Source: Amorphophallus konjac
Lineage: Eukaryota; Streptophyta; Magnoliopsida; Alismatales; Araceae
Direction of reading: 5' to 3'
Length of the DNA: 64,000 nucleotides
Assembly (NCBI GenBank): GCA_022559845.1
Contig: CM040125.1
Location: 289,340,200-289,404,199, forward strand
The position numbers and the translations under genes are program-made. The notes below the pieces were generated by a model that saw nothing but the letters and a program-made list of their open reading frames with translations, did not search any database and had not been told where the DNA came from. Every line of letters begins with the position of its first letter. Within the stretch, counting starts at the first letter, position 1. Below are positions 44,037 through 55,254 of the stretch, piece by piece.

Positions 44037-45215
44037 TCAAGGGTAGTATTTCTTCAAATAAAGACCATTCCATGGGTGAGCCAATTCTTCCCCTTCGGCA
44101 TTAGTCAGCTTGTAAGCGTTGCCAGGATAAATATCTTTTATTATGTAAGGCCCTTCCCAATTCGGTTGGAGTTTTGAACGAGGTCCACCCGGTTGTACAA
44201 AGATTCTTTTGATTACCATTTCACAGATTTTAAATTTTCTCTTAATTACTTTCTTTTGGTAAAAATGTCAAAGCCTATTTTGATAAACGCGCGCATGCTC
44301 GGCGGTGGCCAAACACTTCTCATCCAAGAGTTCCAACTGAGCAAGGAGAGATTCACGGCATTCATCAATAGAGAACTCCTTGTCCAATTGTACCCTAAGA
44401 GAAGGGATAAGAATCTCATAAGGGACTACCGCCTCCATTCCATAAGTAAGGGCAAAAGGGGTTTGCCCAGTGGGAGTACGAATGGAAGTGCGATAGGCCC
44501 AAAGAGCTTCAACCAGCTTTTCTGGCCAATCCGTAAATTTATTAGCCTCACACGTTTTCTTGATGATTTTGATCAAAGTTTTATTCGTTGCCTCTGCTTG
44601 ACCATTGCCCTGCGGATAATAAAGAGATGAATGATGTAATGCAATGTTATACCTGTTGCAGAGGTCTTGAAGCTCTTGAGAGATGAATTGTGGTCCATTG
44701 TCGGTGACGATGGTAATTGGGATGCCGAACCTTGCAATGATGTTCTTCATTATGAATTTGCAGACGGTTGACGCTTTAATCTCCGCGTATGCTTCCGCTT
44801 CCGCCCACTTGGTGAAGTACTCCGTGGCCGTGAGTATAAATGATTTTTGTTTTGTGAGGAGGTTTGAATCACCAAGAGGTCCGATGATATCGAAAGCCCA
44901 CATGGAGAAAGGCCATGGGGAGGACATGGGATAGAGTGAAGAAACAGGAGAGTGAATTTTATCGGCGTGCAGTTGGCACTTGACACACCTTCGAACGTAG
45001 ACAAAATAATCCTCTTCTAGAGTGGGCTAATAGAAGCCTAATCTAAGGATTTTCTTAGCTAGCATCTGGCTATTCACATGACCACCACACACTCCCAAAT
45101 GCGCCTCTTCCATGACCTTCCAAGACTCATCATCGTCGAGGCACCTAAGCAAAACTCCAGTGAGACCTCTTCTATAAAGCATACCTCCAACCAAGGTGTA
45201 TCTCTGAGCAACTCT
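44037..45215 (-). CDS. Tat element C integrase
   Basis: DDE integrase that inserts element DNA into the genome. The zinc-binding part near 45000-45110 reads HLGVCGGHVNSQMLAKKILR and RCVKCQLHA. A TAG at about 45028-45030 sits where Trp is normal. The catalytic core (44268-44927, open) has Asp in MWAFDIIGPLG, Asp in IVTDNGPQFIS and Glu in GNGQAEATNKTL, at family spacing. The C-terminal module (44037-44219) has LQPNWEGPYIIKDIYPGNAY and ends LYLKKYYP. No chromodomain is present, as usual for the Tat lineage. Core residues look intact, so it is close to functional apart from the stops. Confidence 0.85.
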
Positions 45216-45986
45216 TCAAATGACTTTCTTCTCTTCAGCCATGGCTTCCTCAAGATAGGATTGATCTTGGAAATACTTAGCAATCTCATAATACCACGGC
45301 TTCCCTTCATCGTTCAATTCTTCCTCTAGGTCCATCAACATGATCTCTTTGTTCTCAATGATTCCACCTTGCTTAACCTTCTCGAGCACCTCCTCCTTAA
45401 TACTAAGGAAAGCTGGATCCTTAACAGCGGGAGTGAGACGCATGTGCACAATAATCGAATGAAAATCCCTTTCAGGAAGGAAAACCAAGGACGAAGCAAG
45501 AGAAGCGAGAGCATCAGCTAGAATGTTTCGATCACGAGGAACATGGATGAAGATTAATTTGGTGAAAAGGTTGGCATAAGTGCAAGTCAATTCCTGGTAG
45601 GGCTTAAGTTTAGGATTAAGCATGTGACACTTGGTAAGCACTTGGCGAAGAATAAACTGACTATCACCTACAATTCGTAATTAGGTAACACCGAATTGAT
45701 GAGCGGCCTCCAGTCCGGCGAGAAGAGCCACATACTCAGCTATATTATTTGTAATTGGAAATGCAAGCTGAGAGGCGAGTGGAATAGTGATACCCTCAGG
45801 TGATAGAAGAACAATGCCAATCCCCTTCCCTTTTGAATTCAGAGCTCCATCAAAATGTAACGTCCACATCGAATCGGATTGATTGACGGACATTAGTTCC
45901 TCATCTGGAAACTCCGAGTGAACAAGGTCGAATCTGGGTAAAGGGTGATGAGCAAGATGTTCTGCTATGGCATAACCTTTAATCAC
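45216..45986 (-). CDS. Tat element C second (archaeal-type) RNase H
   Basis: Second RNase H domain, diagnostic of the Tat lineage. It has Asp in WTLHFDGALNSKGKGIGIVL, Glu in NNIAEYVALLAGLEAA, Asp in the following VGDSQFILRQVL (around 45660, across one TAA) and the final Asp in RDRNILADALASLAS. It lies between the first RNase H and integrase in the same frame. It probably removes the RNA strand in place of, or together with, the degraded first RNase H. Confidence 0.8.
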
Positions 45987-46043
45987 TTTTTGCTGAATGT
46001 AGATTATATCAAATTGAGAAAGGAAGCTTTGCCATCGTGCTAG

Positions 46044-46500
46044 TCAGTCAGTGAGAACGGATTTTTCAAGAAGGAACTTGATGGGATTCATACGAGTAAT
46101 AAGATGAACCTCGTGAGCTAAGAAATAACGCTTCAACTTCTGCACTACCCAGACTAAAGCAGCACAAGTCTTCTCTAGAGCTGAGTACTTCTGCTCATAG
46201 GGGTTGAGAAGCTTGGACAAGTAGTAGGCTGCCCTCTCCTTTCCTTCTTCAACAACTTGCGCAAGGACAGCACCTACAGAGTCATCTAGGACAGAAATAT
46301 AAAGAACAAGTGGTTTGCCTGGAACTGGCGGCCTCAGGACAGGGGGATTATCCAAATAATCCTTTAGTCCGTCAAAAGCTGCCTGACACTTATCATCCCA
46401 ATTAAATTTGACTCCTGACTTAGTAAGCTCGTAAAATGGCCTACATCTTTGTGAATGCTGGGAGACAAACCGGTGAATAAACTACAACCTCCCGATCAAT
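46044..46500 (-). CDS. Tat element C RNase H (first)
   Basis: RT-linked RNase H in the polyprotein frame: PGKPLVLYISVLDDSVGAVL, KERAAYYLSKLLNPYEQKYS, LEKTCAALVWVVQKLKRYFL and an EVHLITRMNPIKFLLEK segment. A TAG at 46041 follows LTD. Some acidic catalytic positions are not the usual residues, as is common where a second RNase H is present. Confidence 0.75.
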
Positions 46501-47441
46501 CCTCAGACTTCCTTCAAATTCTTGGGAGGAGGCATATCCCTTATTGCCTTTGCCTTATTGGGATCAATCTCAATACCCCTTTTGCTGACTATGAATCCAA
46601 GCAACTTCCCTGACGAAACACCAAATACGCACTTCTTGGGGTTCATTTTTAGTTGATACTCCCGTGCTCTTTGAAAAACTTTGGCCAGAACCCCGGGATG
46701 CTCAATCCTCATTATTGACTTCACTACCAGGTCATCCACATACACCTCTATAAAAATATGGATCGTATCGTGAAAAATAGCCATCATGGCCCTTTGGTAG
46801 GTGGCCCCGGCATTCTTGAGCCCAAACGGCATGACCACATAACAATAAGTACCCCACGGTGTAGTAAACGAGGTTTTATCTTGATCTTCCTCAGCCAAGC
46901 GAATCTAATTGTAATCAGAGAAGCCATCCATGAAAGAAAGGGTCTCATACCCTGCCATATTATCAATCAGCACATCTATGTGACGGAGGGGGAAATCATC
47001 CTTAGGACACGCGCGGTTAAGGTCCCCGAAATCTATGCAAATTCTAACTCTTCCGTCCTTCTTCATAACTGGGACAATGTTAGCCACCCAATTAGGATAG
47101 AGGACGACTCGAATGAATCTGGCCTTATGAAGCTTGTCGACCTCTTCTTTCATCTTTAATGCCATGTGTGGGTGGAAACGTCTTAACCGCTGCTTGACCG
47201 AGACAAATCCTGGCTTAAGTGTAAGACGATGTTCAACAAGCGTATGGTCCAGGCCTGGCATGTCTTCATAGCTCCATGCAAACGCGTCCTTATAATCTTG
47301 AAGAACTTGAATGAGCGCCTCTTCTTCGAGAGGTGGCATATTTTTGCTGATGAGGATAATCCTAGGGTTTTCCTCAGTACCCAAATTGATCTCTTTGGTG
47401 AGTTCTTCTACTGAGGCTGATGGTTCATCGAATCTCCTCAT
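46501..47441 (-). CDS. Tat element C reverse transcriptase
   Basis: Complete RT domain in one frame with one TAG (46905-46907), which follows FSDYN where family members have Gln. Motifs: ANIVPVMKKDGRVRICIDFG, ACPKDDFPLRHIDVLID, GYETLSFMDG, YVVMPFGLKNAGATYQRAMM, catalytic EVYVDDLVVKS and KLLGFIVSKRGIEIDPNK. It is nearly identical to B over the shared part, and C is uninterrupted at the site where A entered B. Confidence 0.85.
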
Positions 47442-47486
47442 ACCACTAGCAAAAGCATCAGCCTCGTCCTCATATTCTTCATAATC

Positions 47487-48584
47487 TTAATCCCCCTCTT
47501 TAATAGGGTCTTCATCATTCATAATCTCATAGACACCGAACCCTTCATCTAAAGAGCACATATCCTCACATTCTGTGTCAGGCAGGAGTATCAGATCCTC
47601 TAGAAACTCGGGAAGAGCTAAACATGCCCGGCATCTTCTAGCTAGTTCTAGCAAGAACCTACAGGGAATCTGCCTATCCCTGGCTTTCTTGTGAGAAGCT
47701 AGCCAAGGACTCTTAGAAGTGGAGGGAGAAGAACAAGATGACAAACTAGACGAGCAACCCTGACCTAAGGGAGGAGGAGAAGAGGAAGACGCAATGGATA
47801 CAGGAGGAGATACAGGAGGGGCCTCCTCGTAGAAGGAAAAAAGGAGGTCCGCTAACGAACCTTGAAAGAGCAGCCCTTGGATCGGGGCACACTCTTGAGC
47901 AAGATAGGAGGTCTCTTCAATAGAGACGGAAGATTGGAAAGTTTGAATTTTGGCATTTTTTTTGTTTTCAAGAATGAAGCAATGGGCGGAAGAGGTGGGA
48001 GATGATGTTGAAACTGAAAGGTTGGAGAAAGATTGAATAAGTGATTGCCCACACATGGGCGTAATGGAGAGTTGGGAAAATTGCTCGAGGATTAAAGGAG
48101 GAACTGGAGAAGTTTGGAGTAAAGATGGAGAAAAGGTTATGAGGACCACGGGCGGTCTAGGAATATCGGGGAAACATATCCTGGAGCACCAGAAGGAGAT
48201 AAGTGATGGATGCATGGAATGGAGAGAGAAAAGGCCGGCCCACAGCCTATCCACGGTGAAGCCTTCTTCGAGCGGCACATCCCGCTCTCTAGTGTCTGTG
48301 TAGTTGTTTAAGAGCTGCCTCTTGTCTGTAATCACTGCTGGCTTTTCTATCAATTCATGAACAAGTAGTGGCCACTCTGGATCAGCTGGCATGAACAGAC
48401 GGCTCAGAGATATAGCAATATCATCCATGTCAAACCACCTGTACCACTCACACTCTGGATCATCCATCTTTCTTCTCTTGAGTGGTCTTAATGATTCCAA
48501 AGCCTTGTAAGTGACTAGCGGTGCCAGATGGCGAGCAAATTGTCGAGCATGAACATCTTGATAATCTAGCATGGAAGTAACCAA
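47487..48584 (-). CDS. Tat element C protease-RT linker
   Basis: Open frame of 365 codons, about 97% identical to the B linker at 2985-4082 by eye, in frame with protease and RT. The length is identical, with only scattered substitutions (for example ELDVPFEEG in B against ERDVPLEEG here). It is hydrophilic at the start, Ser/Pro-rich in the middle, and has a conserved C-terminal ELARRCRACLALPEF block. Function unknown. Confidence 0.65.
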   Translation of the reverse strand: MVTSMLDYQDVHARQFARHLAPLVTYKALESLRPLKRRKMDDPECEWYRWFDMDDIAISLSRLFMPADPEWPLLVHELIEKPAVITDKRQLLNNYTDTRERDVPLEEGFTVDRLWAGLFSLHSMHPSLISFWCSRICFPDIPRPPVVLITFSPSLLQTSPVPPLILEQFSQLSITPMCGQSLIQSFSNLSVSTSSPTSSAHCFILENKKNAKIQTFQSSVSIEETSYLAQECAPIQGLLFQGSLADLLFSFYEEAPPVSPPVSIASSSSPPPLGQGCSSSLSSCSSPSTSKSPWLASHKKARDRQIPCRFLLELARRCRACLALPEFLEDLILLPDTECEDMCSLDEGFGVYEIMNDEDPIKEGD

Positions 48585-48728
48585 TGTGGTTTACTCGTCA
48601 TGTTGAATACCCCCTTTTATAAAATGTGTCTGTAGGGTCCATGTAAGAGGCTGCCGATCTCTCTTGAGAGTGGAAGTTATAACAGCCCATGGCTCATCTT
48701 TGCTCGGCCCTTTGTACCCCAGGCCACC

Positions 48729-49586
48729 TCATGGAACCAACTTTCGATGCCTGACGGGTTTGACTCGGCCTTGGAGATTAACACCCAAGCCTTTGCCAGT
48801 TTTATACCCCATTTTCATCAAAATGTTCCATCCTAGCGTGTTCATCATGCTTTTCTTCTTTTTCCATTTGGACGGCAATGGCGACATTGGAACGGTTGGA
48901 GGGGTTGAAACTGGTGACCTTGTCAAGTTTTGCCGCAGATCGGCAACATCCAAGACTGACAATAAAGGCCTGTTAGCTGGCCATATAGAGGGAACCGAGG
49001 TGGTAGAGTGTATGTCATCCGTCGGCAAGATGGGCATGCTAGTGACTTTGATGATGCGCCCTTTATGTGGAAACTTTATGCATTGATGATTAGTGGAGGG
49101 TACAATATCAAGCTCCTGGATATAAGGACGGCCCAAAATGCCATTGAATGTCGGGTCCATATCCACGATGTGGAAATCCACTGTGATTGAGACCGGACCC
49201 AATCCCACTTTCAAGGTAATCATGCCCAGAGGTGGCTTTTTAGTATTATCATAGGCTGTAACAGTAATGGTGGATGGCCGGATTTGACTTTCCAGAATGC
49301 CGCACATCTTGAGGGTACTTGGTGGCAAAATGTTGATTGATGCTCCAGTGTCTACTAAACATTGCTTGACGGCCACCTTATTAATGTCAACAGTAATACA
49401 CAATGCATACTTTCTGGCTGGCTGAGGAGCCAATTCATGTTCATAAAAAGTGATTGCCAGTTGATTGCTGGCTGGAGTTAACACTGATGTGATTTGTTCA
49501 GCCGGAATATCCTCATTGACCATCACCTTCTGGAGATACTCTTTTAAAGCTTGCTGGTGAACAGTGGATCTCTTTATCAGTTCCAA
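48729..49586 (-). CDS. Tat element C protease with G-patch
   Basis: Retropepsin with VDTGASINILPPSTL and GILGRPYIQELDIVPS, then a G-patch signature GWNILMKMGYKTGKGLG near residues 250-268. It is almost identical to the B copy (4242-5099). It carries the unmutated DTGA active site, so it is potentially active. It would release Gag and Pol proteins, and the G-patch may bind nucleic acid or a helicase partner, as in betaretroviral proteases. Confidence 0.85.
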   Translation of the reverse strand: MELIKRSTVHQQALKEYLQKVMVNEDIPAEQITSVLTPASNQLAITFYEHELAPQPARKYALCITVDINKVAVKQCLVDTGASINILPPSTLKMCGILESQIRPSTITVTAYDNTKKPPLGMITLKVGLGPVSITVDFHIVDMDPTFNGILGRPYIQELDIVPSTNHQCIKFPHKGRIIKVTSMPILPTDDIHSTTSVPSIWPANRPLLSVLDVADLRQNLTRSPVSTPPTVPMSPLPSKWKKKKSMMNTLGWNILMKMGYKTGKGLGVNLQGRVKPVRHRKLVP

Positions 49587-50597
49587 AATAGAAATCCTCG
49601 CCGAGGTCTTGTCTAAGTGTTACAGCAAATTGTAGTGTATCCCCGGTATGGATTCCTGTTCTAGCTCATGCTCCTTTTGCCCCTGCGTGGGCTATAGCTC
49701 CCCATGTGGAAACACGCGATGGAACATCCGTCCGCTGCGGAGCATCGTGATTAGTTGGGGAACGGTAGTGACTAGCGAAGCAATAGTGAGAGGGGTAGGA
49801 GGTGTAGGCTGAATAAAGAGAGGCCTGGGCAAAAGTGAAGGATTTATGCGAGGCGGAGGAGTAATAATTGTACTAGGGGAGTTAGGTGATGGTGAGGGGC
49901 GAATGAGGAGTGGACTGGATGGCAACGGGTTCGTGAGGGGAAGAAGTTGTTGTGGTGCGGAAGGCGGCGGTGGTCGGAGGAGGAGAGGCCTAGCTGGCGA
50001 GGGATTAGTAGTGATGGTCGCGGAGGGTATTCAGCTAGCGGGGCGTAAGAGGGGACGAGATGGTTAGGGGGAGGACATTGGATAAGGCATCCTTAACAAA
50101 CGTGGTGGTTGAATTTGTTCTTGGTTTAGAGCCTAGACAGAGGCGTTCTCTTGGTGCCACCCTTGTCCCCTCTCCACTTCATGGAAGGAGGTGACAGGGC
50201 TTACCTGCTGATTTGGTGGATGCTCCGACAGTGGGTTGTGGACAATCCCCATGTCTGGTTGTGGTGCGGGAGCTTACTGCTGTTGAAGAAGAGGTACTAG
50301 TTGTTGCTGAGCAGGCTGCTGAGCCTATTGTTGCCGAGGAGGCCTTCGTGCCTTTAGAGTGGCAATAAACAGCCTCATCTCATCCCAGTCAATACTACCC
50401 TGATCATTCATGTCATATATGTAATCTTTAAAGTGAAAACAATGATCAATGTTGTGCCCCGACTACCGATGAAAGACGCAGTACTAAGAGGTATCTACAT
50501 TTTACGGCCACACCATTCTTTCCTTTGGTAGAGTGAGCGCATTAGCGACCATGAGGGCGTTGAAGATATCGGGTAGACTTTCCGGTAATGGAGGGTA
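49587..50597 (-). pseudogene. Tat element C gag C-terminus and spacer
   Basis: Coding remnant in the protease frame. The zinc finger lies near 50437-50480 (YCVFHR, TAG, SGHNIDHCF), here with the expected His. The spacer is Pro/Ser/Thr-rich and about 140 bp shorter than in B. Several stops are present. Confidence 0.6.
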
Positions 50598-52115
50598 TTA
50601 TGCCCTTTTGGGACCCAGTGGTCTTCTTGGCTGTTGCGGCTGTTGTTGTGCATAATTGGCTGGTGGGGGCACTTGGTGGAATTGTGGAGGTTGATTTTGA
50701 GGCGTAAAATGTGGTTGTTGTTGTTGTTGTTGTTGAGGAGAAGGAGGCCAAAATGTCTGAAGAGGATTATTAATTGGTTGGTGGACTTGATTTTGGAAGG
50801 CAGGCTGTTGTGGTGGCTTGGTTTGGAGGATGGCGAAAGGGTGTGGAGTTACCAAATGCGCCCACCAGTTCGTTAGTGACGGTGCCCTCGGTGCTTCCAC
50901 CAATATTGCTAGTATTAACATTCTTCCTCATCACTTTCGGTCTTTACTCAAACATACCCATGATGGGCGAGTCTTTCATTTGAGTTTGTATGTATCTGGC
51001 TCTCTCATAGAGCTCTTCCATTGTGCTCAACTTGTTCATGGCTAAAATGTGACAGAATTGTGGAGTGGAGTTTGATATAATCATTTTCACTTGCTCCGTT
51101 TCTGACAGTATGTCTTTCAATCTCTCGGCCATGGCTCTCCATCTATCGGCAAACAAAATGAACTCCTCCTCGGGCTTCATCTTCTCGGCAACTAAATCAG
51201 TAACTGACAAAGATGGACCCACACGGTCCTTGTACTTCTATAGGAATTTCCGCTGAACCATATCAAAATCGCCAGCATCAACTGGCTCCAAAGAGTAGAA
51301 CCACTCAAGTGCTGGCCCATCTAATGACCGCCTAAAAAGATAGGCTAGGGAAGTCTTGTTGTCCTGCCAGAACGATGCCTCATACATGAAATCTTTTAAA
51401 TGAATGAACGGATTGCCCGTTCCATTATATCGGCGAAAGTTGGGCATCTCAGATGGAAGTAGATGAAAAATTGGCAGAGTAGGAAGAGTAACTTCTAGAG
51501 CGGTCTTTGGTGTCGTGACCTTCTTCAGCTGTTCCTCCATGCTAGCAATTTTCTAGAGGAGTATGGTGTTGGTATCGTACTCGGCTGGGGCCGGATTAGA
51601 AGAGTATGGATTCGGCATAGGCCTCCTTAAGAATTGAAGAATTGGAGGTTGTTGAGGCCTAGCAACTGAGTGACTTGCTGGTTGAGCCAGCGTAGCCGTA
51701 ATGGGAGTTGGTGGGTGCGAAGGCACCCTATGTGCAGCCGCTTGGTCATTGGGGGTGTTAAAAGAAGGGCCACCCACGGCCTGAGGATGATTGGAGGGTG
51801 ATGGGACACACTTCCCTTTTAAAGCGGCCTGGACCGTTTGACGTTGAGAATCAACTAGCTGAGACAAAGCTTTAAGGAAATCATTGAAATTGAAGGAAGA
51901 GGAGACGTCCCCAGAGGTGTTTTGTGTGGTAGGTTGAGCTTGGAAATAAGGCTCAGCCTCTGAGAAGCAGTGTCAACCATGTGAACTTGAGGATAATGAG
52001 TGGGAGAGGGAGCATAGTTCCCCTCATAATAAACAGGATCCTGAGGGGGAACCTCATAAGATTGGTCAAATTGACCCTCCTCATAACCATCATAAAAGTA
52101 CCCGTAGTTGGCCAT
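50598..52115 (-). pseudogene. Tat element C gag (frameshifted)
   Basis: Starts at ATG 52115 (MANYGYFYDGYEEG). A one-base loss near 51958 relative to B moves the frame. The core then reads MEEQLKKVTTPKT, NFRRYNGTGNPFIHLKDFMY and LVAEKMKPEEEFILFADRWR in that second frame to about 50944. The Gln-rich tail (NNPLQTFWPPSPQQQ, six or seven Gln) is back in the protease frame. C and B have different shifts, so each decayed independently. Confidence 0.85.
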
Positions 52116-53120
52116 GTTGATGATTTTACCGTAACGGAGTTTAATGTTTAATGAGAGAGAAATGTTTCCAATAGATAAGTATAAGCAAGGATAATCAACC
52201 AATCAAACAAGTTGTACACTCAAGTTGTAATGAACCCAAGGTTTTAAGGTTTTTCTTAATATTAAAATGGGTTTTAGAGTATAGTGAATTCTTTCTCTTC
52301 AATGTGAGTCCTAGTTGAGAGTTTGAGTATAATCTCCAGGTTGACTAGGTTCTTTCTCTCTCCTCACCAACGTATTGGTCAACTATACTCCGGGTGCTTA
52401 AAATGATACAACCGGCCCAGCGTCCGTGAGGGAATCCACAGGTGCGGGGACTTACGGAGGCCTTGGAAAGGAATTTCCGGTTCAAAGAGACGGAATGCTT
52501 AATGGAGGGTCATTCCAATTCCAAGAAAGGGGTGTGAGATCCTAGGAGTGTAGAGAGAGGAGGTCTCTCAACCAAATGCCCTAAAATGCACACTAATGCA
52601 GGTAAATTAAGCAATAATAATAAGATGAGCAACAATATCAACCAACGGATGAAGGCACATCAATAAGCAAGGTTCTGTGGGCACAGAACGAAATGACGAC
52701 CTGACAGGGGTCGCGGCCTCAACAAGCAGTGACTGAGTGTCAGTCGTTAGTCACTGTAAACAGTGCAAACAGAAAACAACCAAAGTGAAATAGCACCTTG
52801 GAGTGAGGCGATGTATCTGTGAATAACGCCTCTGTGCAAGGGCGTCACATACCAGTGAACAGTGCTCGAAGTGTGAATAAAAACAATGATAATCAAAATG
52901 ACGCCTTGGAGTTAGGCGTTGAATTTAGAAGTAACGCCTCTGTGAGGGACGTCAAAACACAATAAACAGTGCTCAAAGTGTGAACAAAACAATGATAGTA
53001 GAAATGACGCCTTGGAGTTAGGCGTTAAATGCAGAAGTAATGCCTCCGTGAGGAGGCGTCAAAACGCAATAAACAATAGCAGGAATAATGATGGAAACCA
53101 ACAACAATCAAAAAATTGAT
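52116..53120 (-). mobile_element. Leader of element C, cut by the Sirevirus
   Basis: Matches the B leader, then extends about 150 bp beyond where B is cut. It holds the 62-nt block and a palindrome array (52690-53070; for example GACGCC...GGCGTT at 52898-52920). At 53121 the Sirevirus LTR begins. The primer binding site and 5' LTR of C are not seen. Confidence 0.75.
52405..52466 (-). promoter_or_regulatory. Conserved Tat leader block, copy C (62 nt)
   Basis: Differs from copy B at a single base in the middle. The GTAAGT core is present. Confidence 0.75.
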
Positions 53121-53913
53121 TGTTGAGTCCCGGAGGGTGGCAATCAAGAGGGGAGGGGTGAATTGATGGCCAATTAAAAGAAACTACCTACGTGAATTCT
53201 ACACTAATTAAGCACACAAGCTCTAGCCTTACACGAACAGGATCACACTCGTGAATGCGTGTGAAGTGGGTGTGATTGATAGAGAAAATGGTGAATGCTC
53301 ACCTCACCGCGAAGCCCACTCGACAAGTAAACAAAATAGCAAACCACAATTGACACATGGAATTTTTTAGGTGGTTCGGGTACACTGCCGTGTCCCCTAC
53401 GTCCACCCCTCACACGAAGGATTAAGGCTTCACTATGTAGTGAATCACACACACACGCTATGTAGAACAGCAAGCACATACACACACACACACGCACACG
53501 CACGTTCGTGTTACTAAACACGAACACCACACACAAATATCTGAAATAATGATTACAAACGTATGCTCAAGTTTAAGCTAAATGATTCAGAATGGAAAGA
53601 GTGAAGAAGGATTGATTTATCCTGGTTGGAGCTCCCCCTTTCTCTTCTGCGAATTTTATCAAACACTTGTGCAGCACGATGACCGTTCTTGACGATCTTG
53701 GCTCGAATGTGGCTGAATCTCGATTTCGCTCACAGCCAGCAGCAGAGGCTTGATTGGAACTTTGATTCCTCCTTCTTCCCTTCACATTCACGCACACACC
53801 AAGGTGGAACAAGGGCTGGAGGTGGCTGCTGCGACCTGCACACATAAATGTTAGAAAGAAACCCAAAATCAGAACATACGAATTTCTCTTTTGTTTTCAT
53901 CCTCTACAAGTTG

Positions 53914-53920
53914 TTATATA
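53914..53920 (-). promoter_or_regulatory. TATA box of the Sirevirus LTR
   Basis: Minus strand CCTATATAAC, about 930 nt into the LTR and 130 nt downstream of the GGGTCGACCC array. Confidence 0.6.
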
Positions 53921-54049
53921 GGCCAAGGGTGGTCAAGGGACAGCCATGGGACAAGATCCACTTGTTATGGAGTGGATTAAGAACAGCCACACAAGTGTGG
54001 TTGGACCATTTGGTCGAAATGCCAAGAGTCCACAATCACGGCGCCGCCC

Positions 54050-54390
54050 AGACCAGAAAGGGTCGACCCTTGGGGTCGACCCTCGTGAGGGGCCAGATGG
54101 CCCAGACAGCATGGGTCGGCCCTTGAGGTCGACCCTTCCAAGAACCCGTGCTGGTTTAACAATTCTGGCAACAGGGGTTTTCAGGGGTCGACCCTTGGGC
54201 TCGACCCTTGCAGGTCTGGTGAAGGAGCCCGCCGGGTTCTAAAAAATAATCACTAGGGGTCGACCCTTGCGGTCGACCCTTGCGGCTGGGGGTCGACCCA
54301 ATGGGTCGACCCTTTCAACTGGAGATGAAAGACCCACGTTAACAGAACCAGGGGACCTAGGGGTTGACCCAATGCGTCGACCCTTGTTCC
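54050..54390. repeat. GGGTCGACCC array, U3 of the Sirevirus LTR
   Basis: About a dozen copies of GGGTCGACCC or one-mismatch forms (GGGTTGACCC, GCGTCGACCC, GGCTCGACCC), often in pairs separated by 4-6 nt such as TT(G/C)(G/C)G or AATG. Pairs at about 54060-54086, 54185-54210, 54256-54280, 54287-54312 and 54360-54385. Confidence 0.9.
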
Positions 54391-54847
54391 AGAACATCCA
54401 AAAGATTGATTGAAAGACTCACTAAGTCCAAGAACAAGTCTAGGGGTTTCAAGATGGTTTTTAAAGCATGAGAGGGAATGAAACTCAAACCATTTAAACT
54501 TAGATAAATTCTAAACCAATTTAATCCTTGAGATCAAAATAAAGAACTTCAAACCACACATTCAAAAGTCAATATGTTGAAGTCGATCTCACCAATCGTC
54601 CTAGAATGTTGGTAATCTTTGGCCATATAGATTGTCTTGTCAAAATAACTTCTGAATTAGATTCTTCGTCCAAATTCAAATCAAAACACTTAATCTTGAG
54701 ATGATGTTCTTGAGCCTTCTAAACGCCAAATCTTTATGTGATGTGATCACTTCCAAAACGTTAGAAAAGCTCATTTTCAGTTCATATAAATTCATTTGGT
54801 CATCATCAAAATCCATAAGACATAATACATGGGGAGGGGGTTCAACA

Positions 54848-54880
54848 ATCTCCCCCTTTTTGATGATGACAAAATTCTAT
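54848..54880 (-). other. Sirevirus polypurine tract
   Basis: Minus strand has GTCATCATCAAAAAGGGGGA before the LTR, a typical Sirevirus signature. A second block, GCTGCCAAAGGGGGAG, lies upstream at about 55173-55188 (minus). Confidence 0.85.
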
Positions 54881-55254
54881 ATAAAAACTTCATTCCATGA
54901 ACAGTTGAAACCACATTAGCATGAATCATTCCATCTCACCATATTGGACCGATATAAAAGACAACACAATATGAAACAACTCAATATGTAAGATTGATTA
55001 ACATTGCATATTTCCACAAGGTCTTGCCGACAACAAGTTGTAAGGGGAGCAAAGTCTGAAATGCAAATAGCAAGATGCAATGTATGAGACTCAAAGGAAG
55101 TGCAACATTACTAATGAACTAGGAAAATGAGGAAAGCATACATCACACAATACATATAAGTAGCCGAATAATCTTTTCTCCCCCTTTGGCAGCATCAAAA
55201 AGGAGGGAGTGAAATAAGGATAACAACTGTGCCAATTTGAAGGAGCATCATAGT

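Larger units (their letters stand above)
53121..54847 (-). mobile_element. 3' LTR of the Sirevirus (1727 bp)
   Basis: Minus-strand LTR that starts TGTTGAACCCCC directly after the polypurine tract AAAAAGGGGGAGAT and ends CCGGGACTCAACA (TGTTGA/TCAACA ends). TATA at 53914-53920 (minus). A GGGTCGACCC array in U3 (54050-54390) and a (CA)n tract at 53473-53504. The 5' LTR is not in the window. Frames within it are not genes. Confidence 0.85.
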
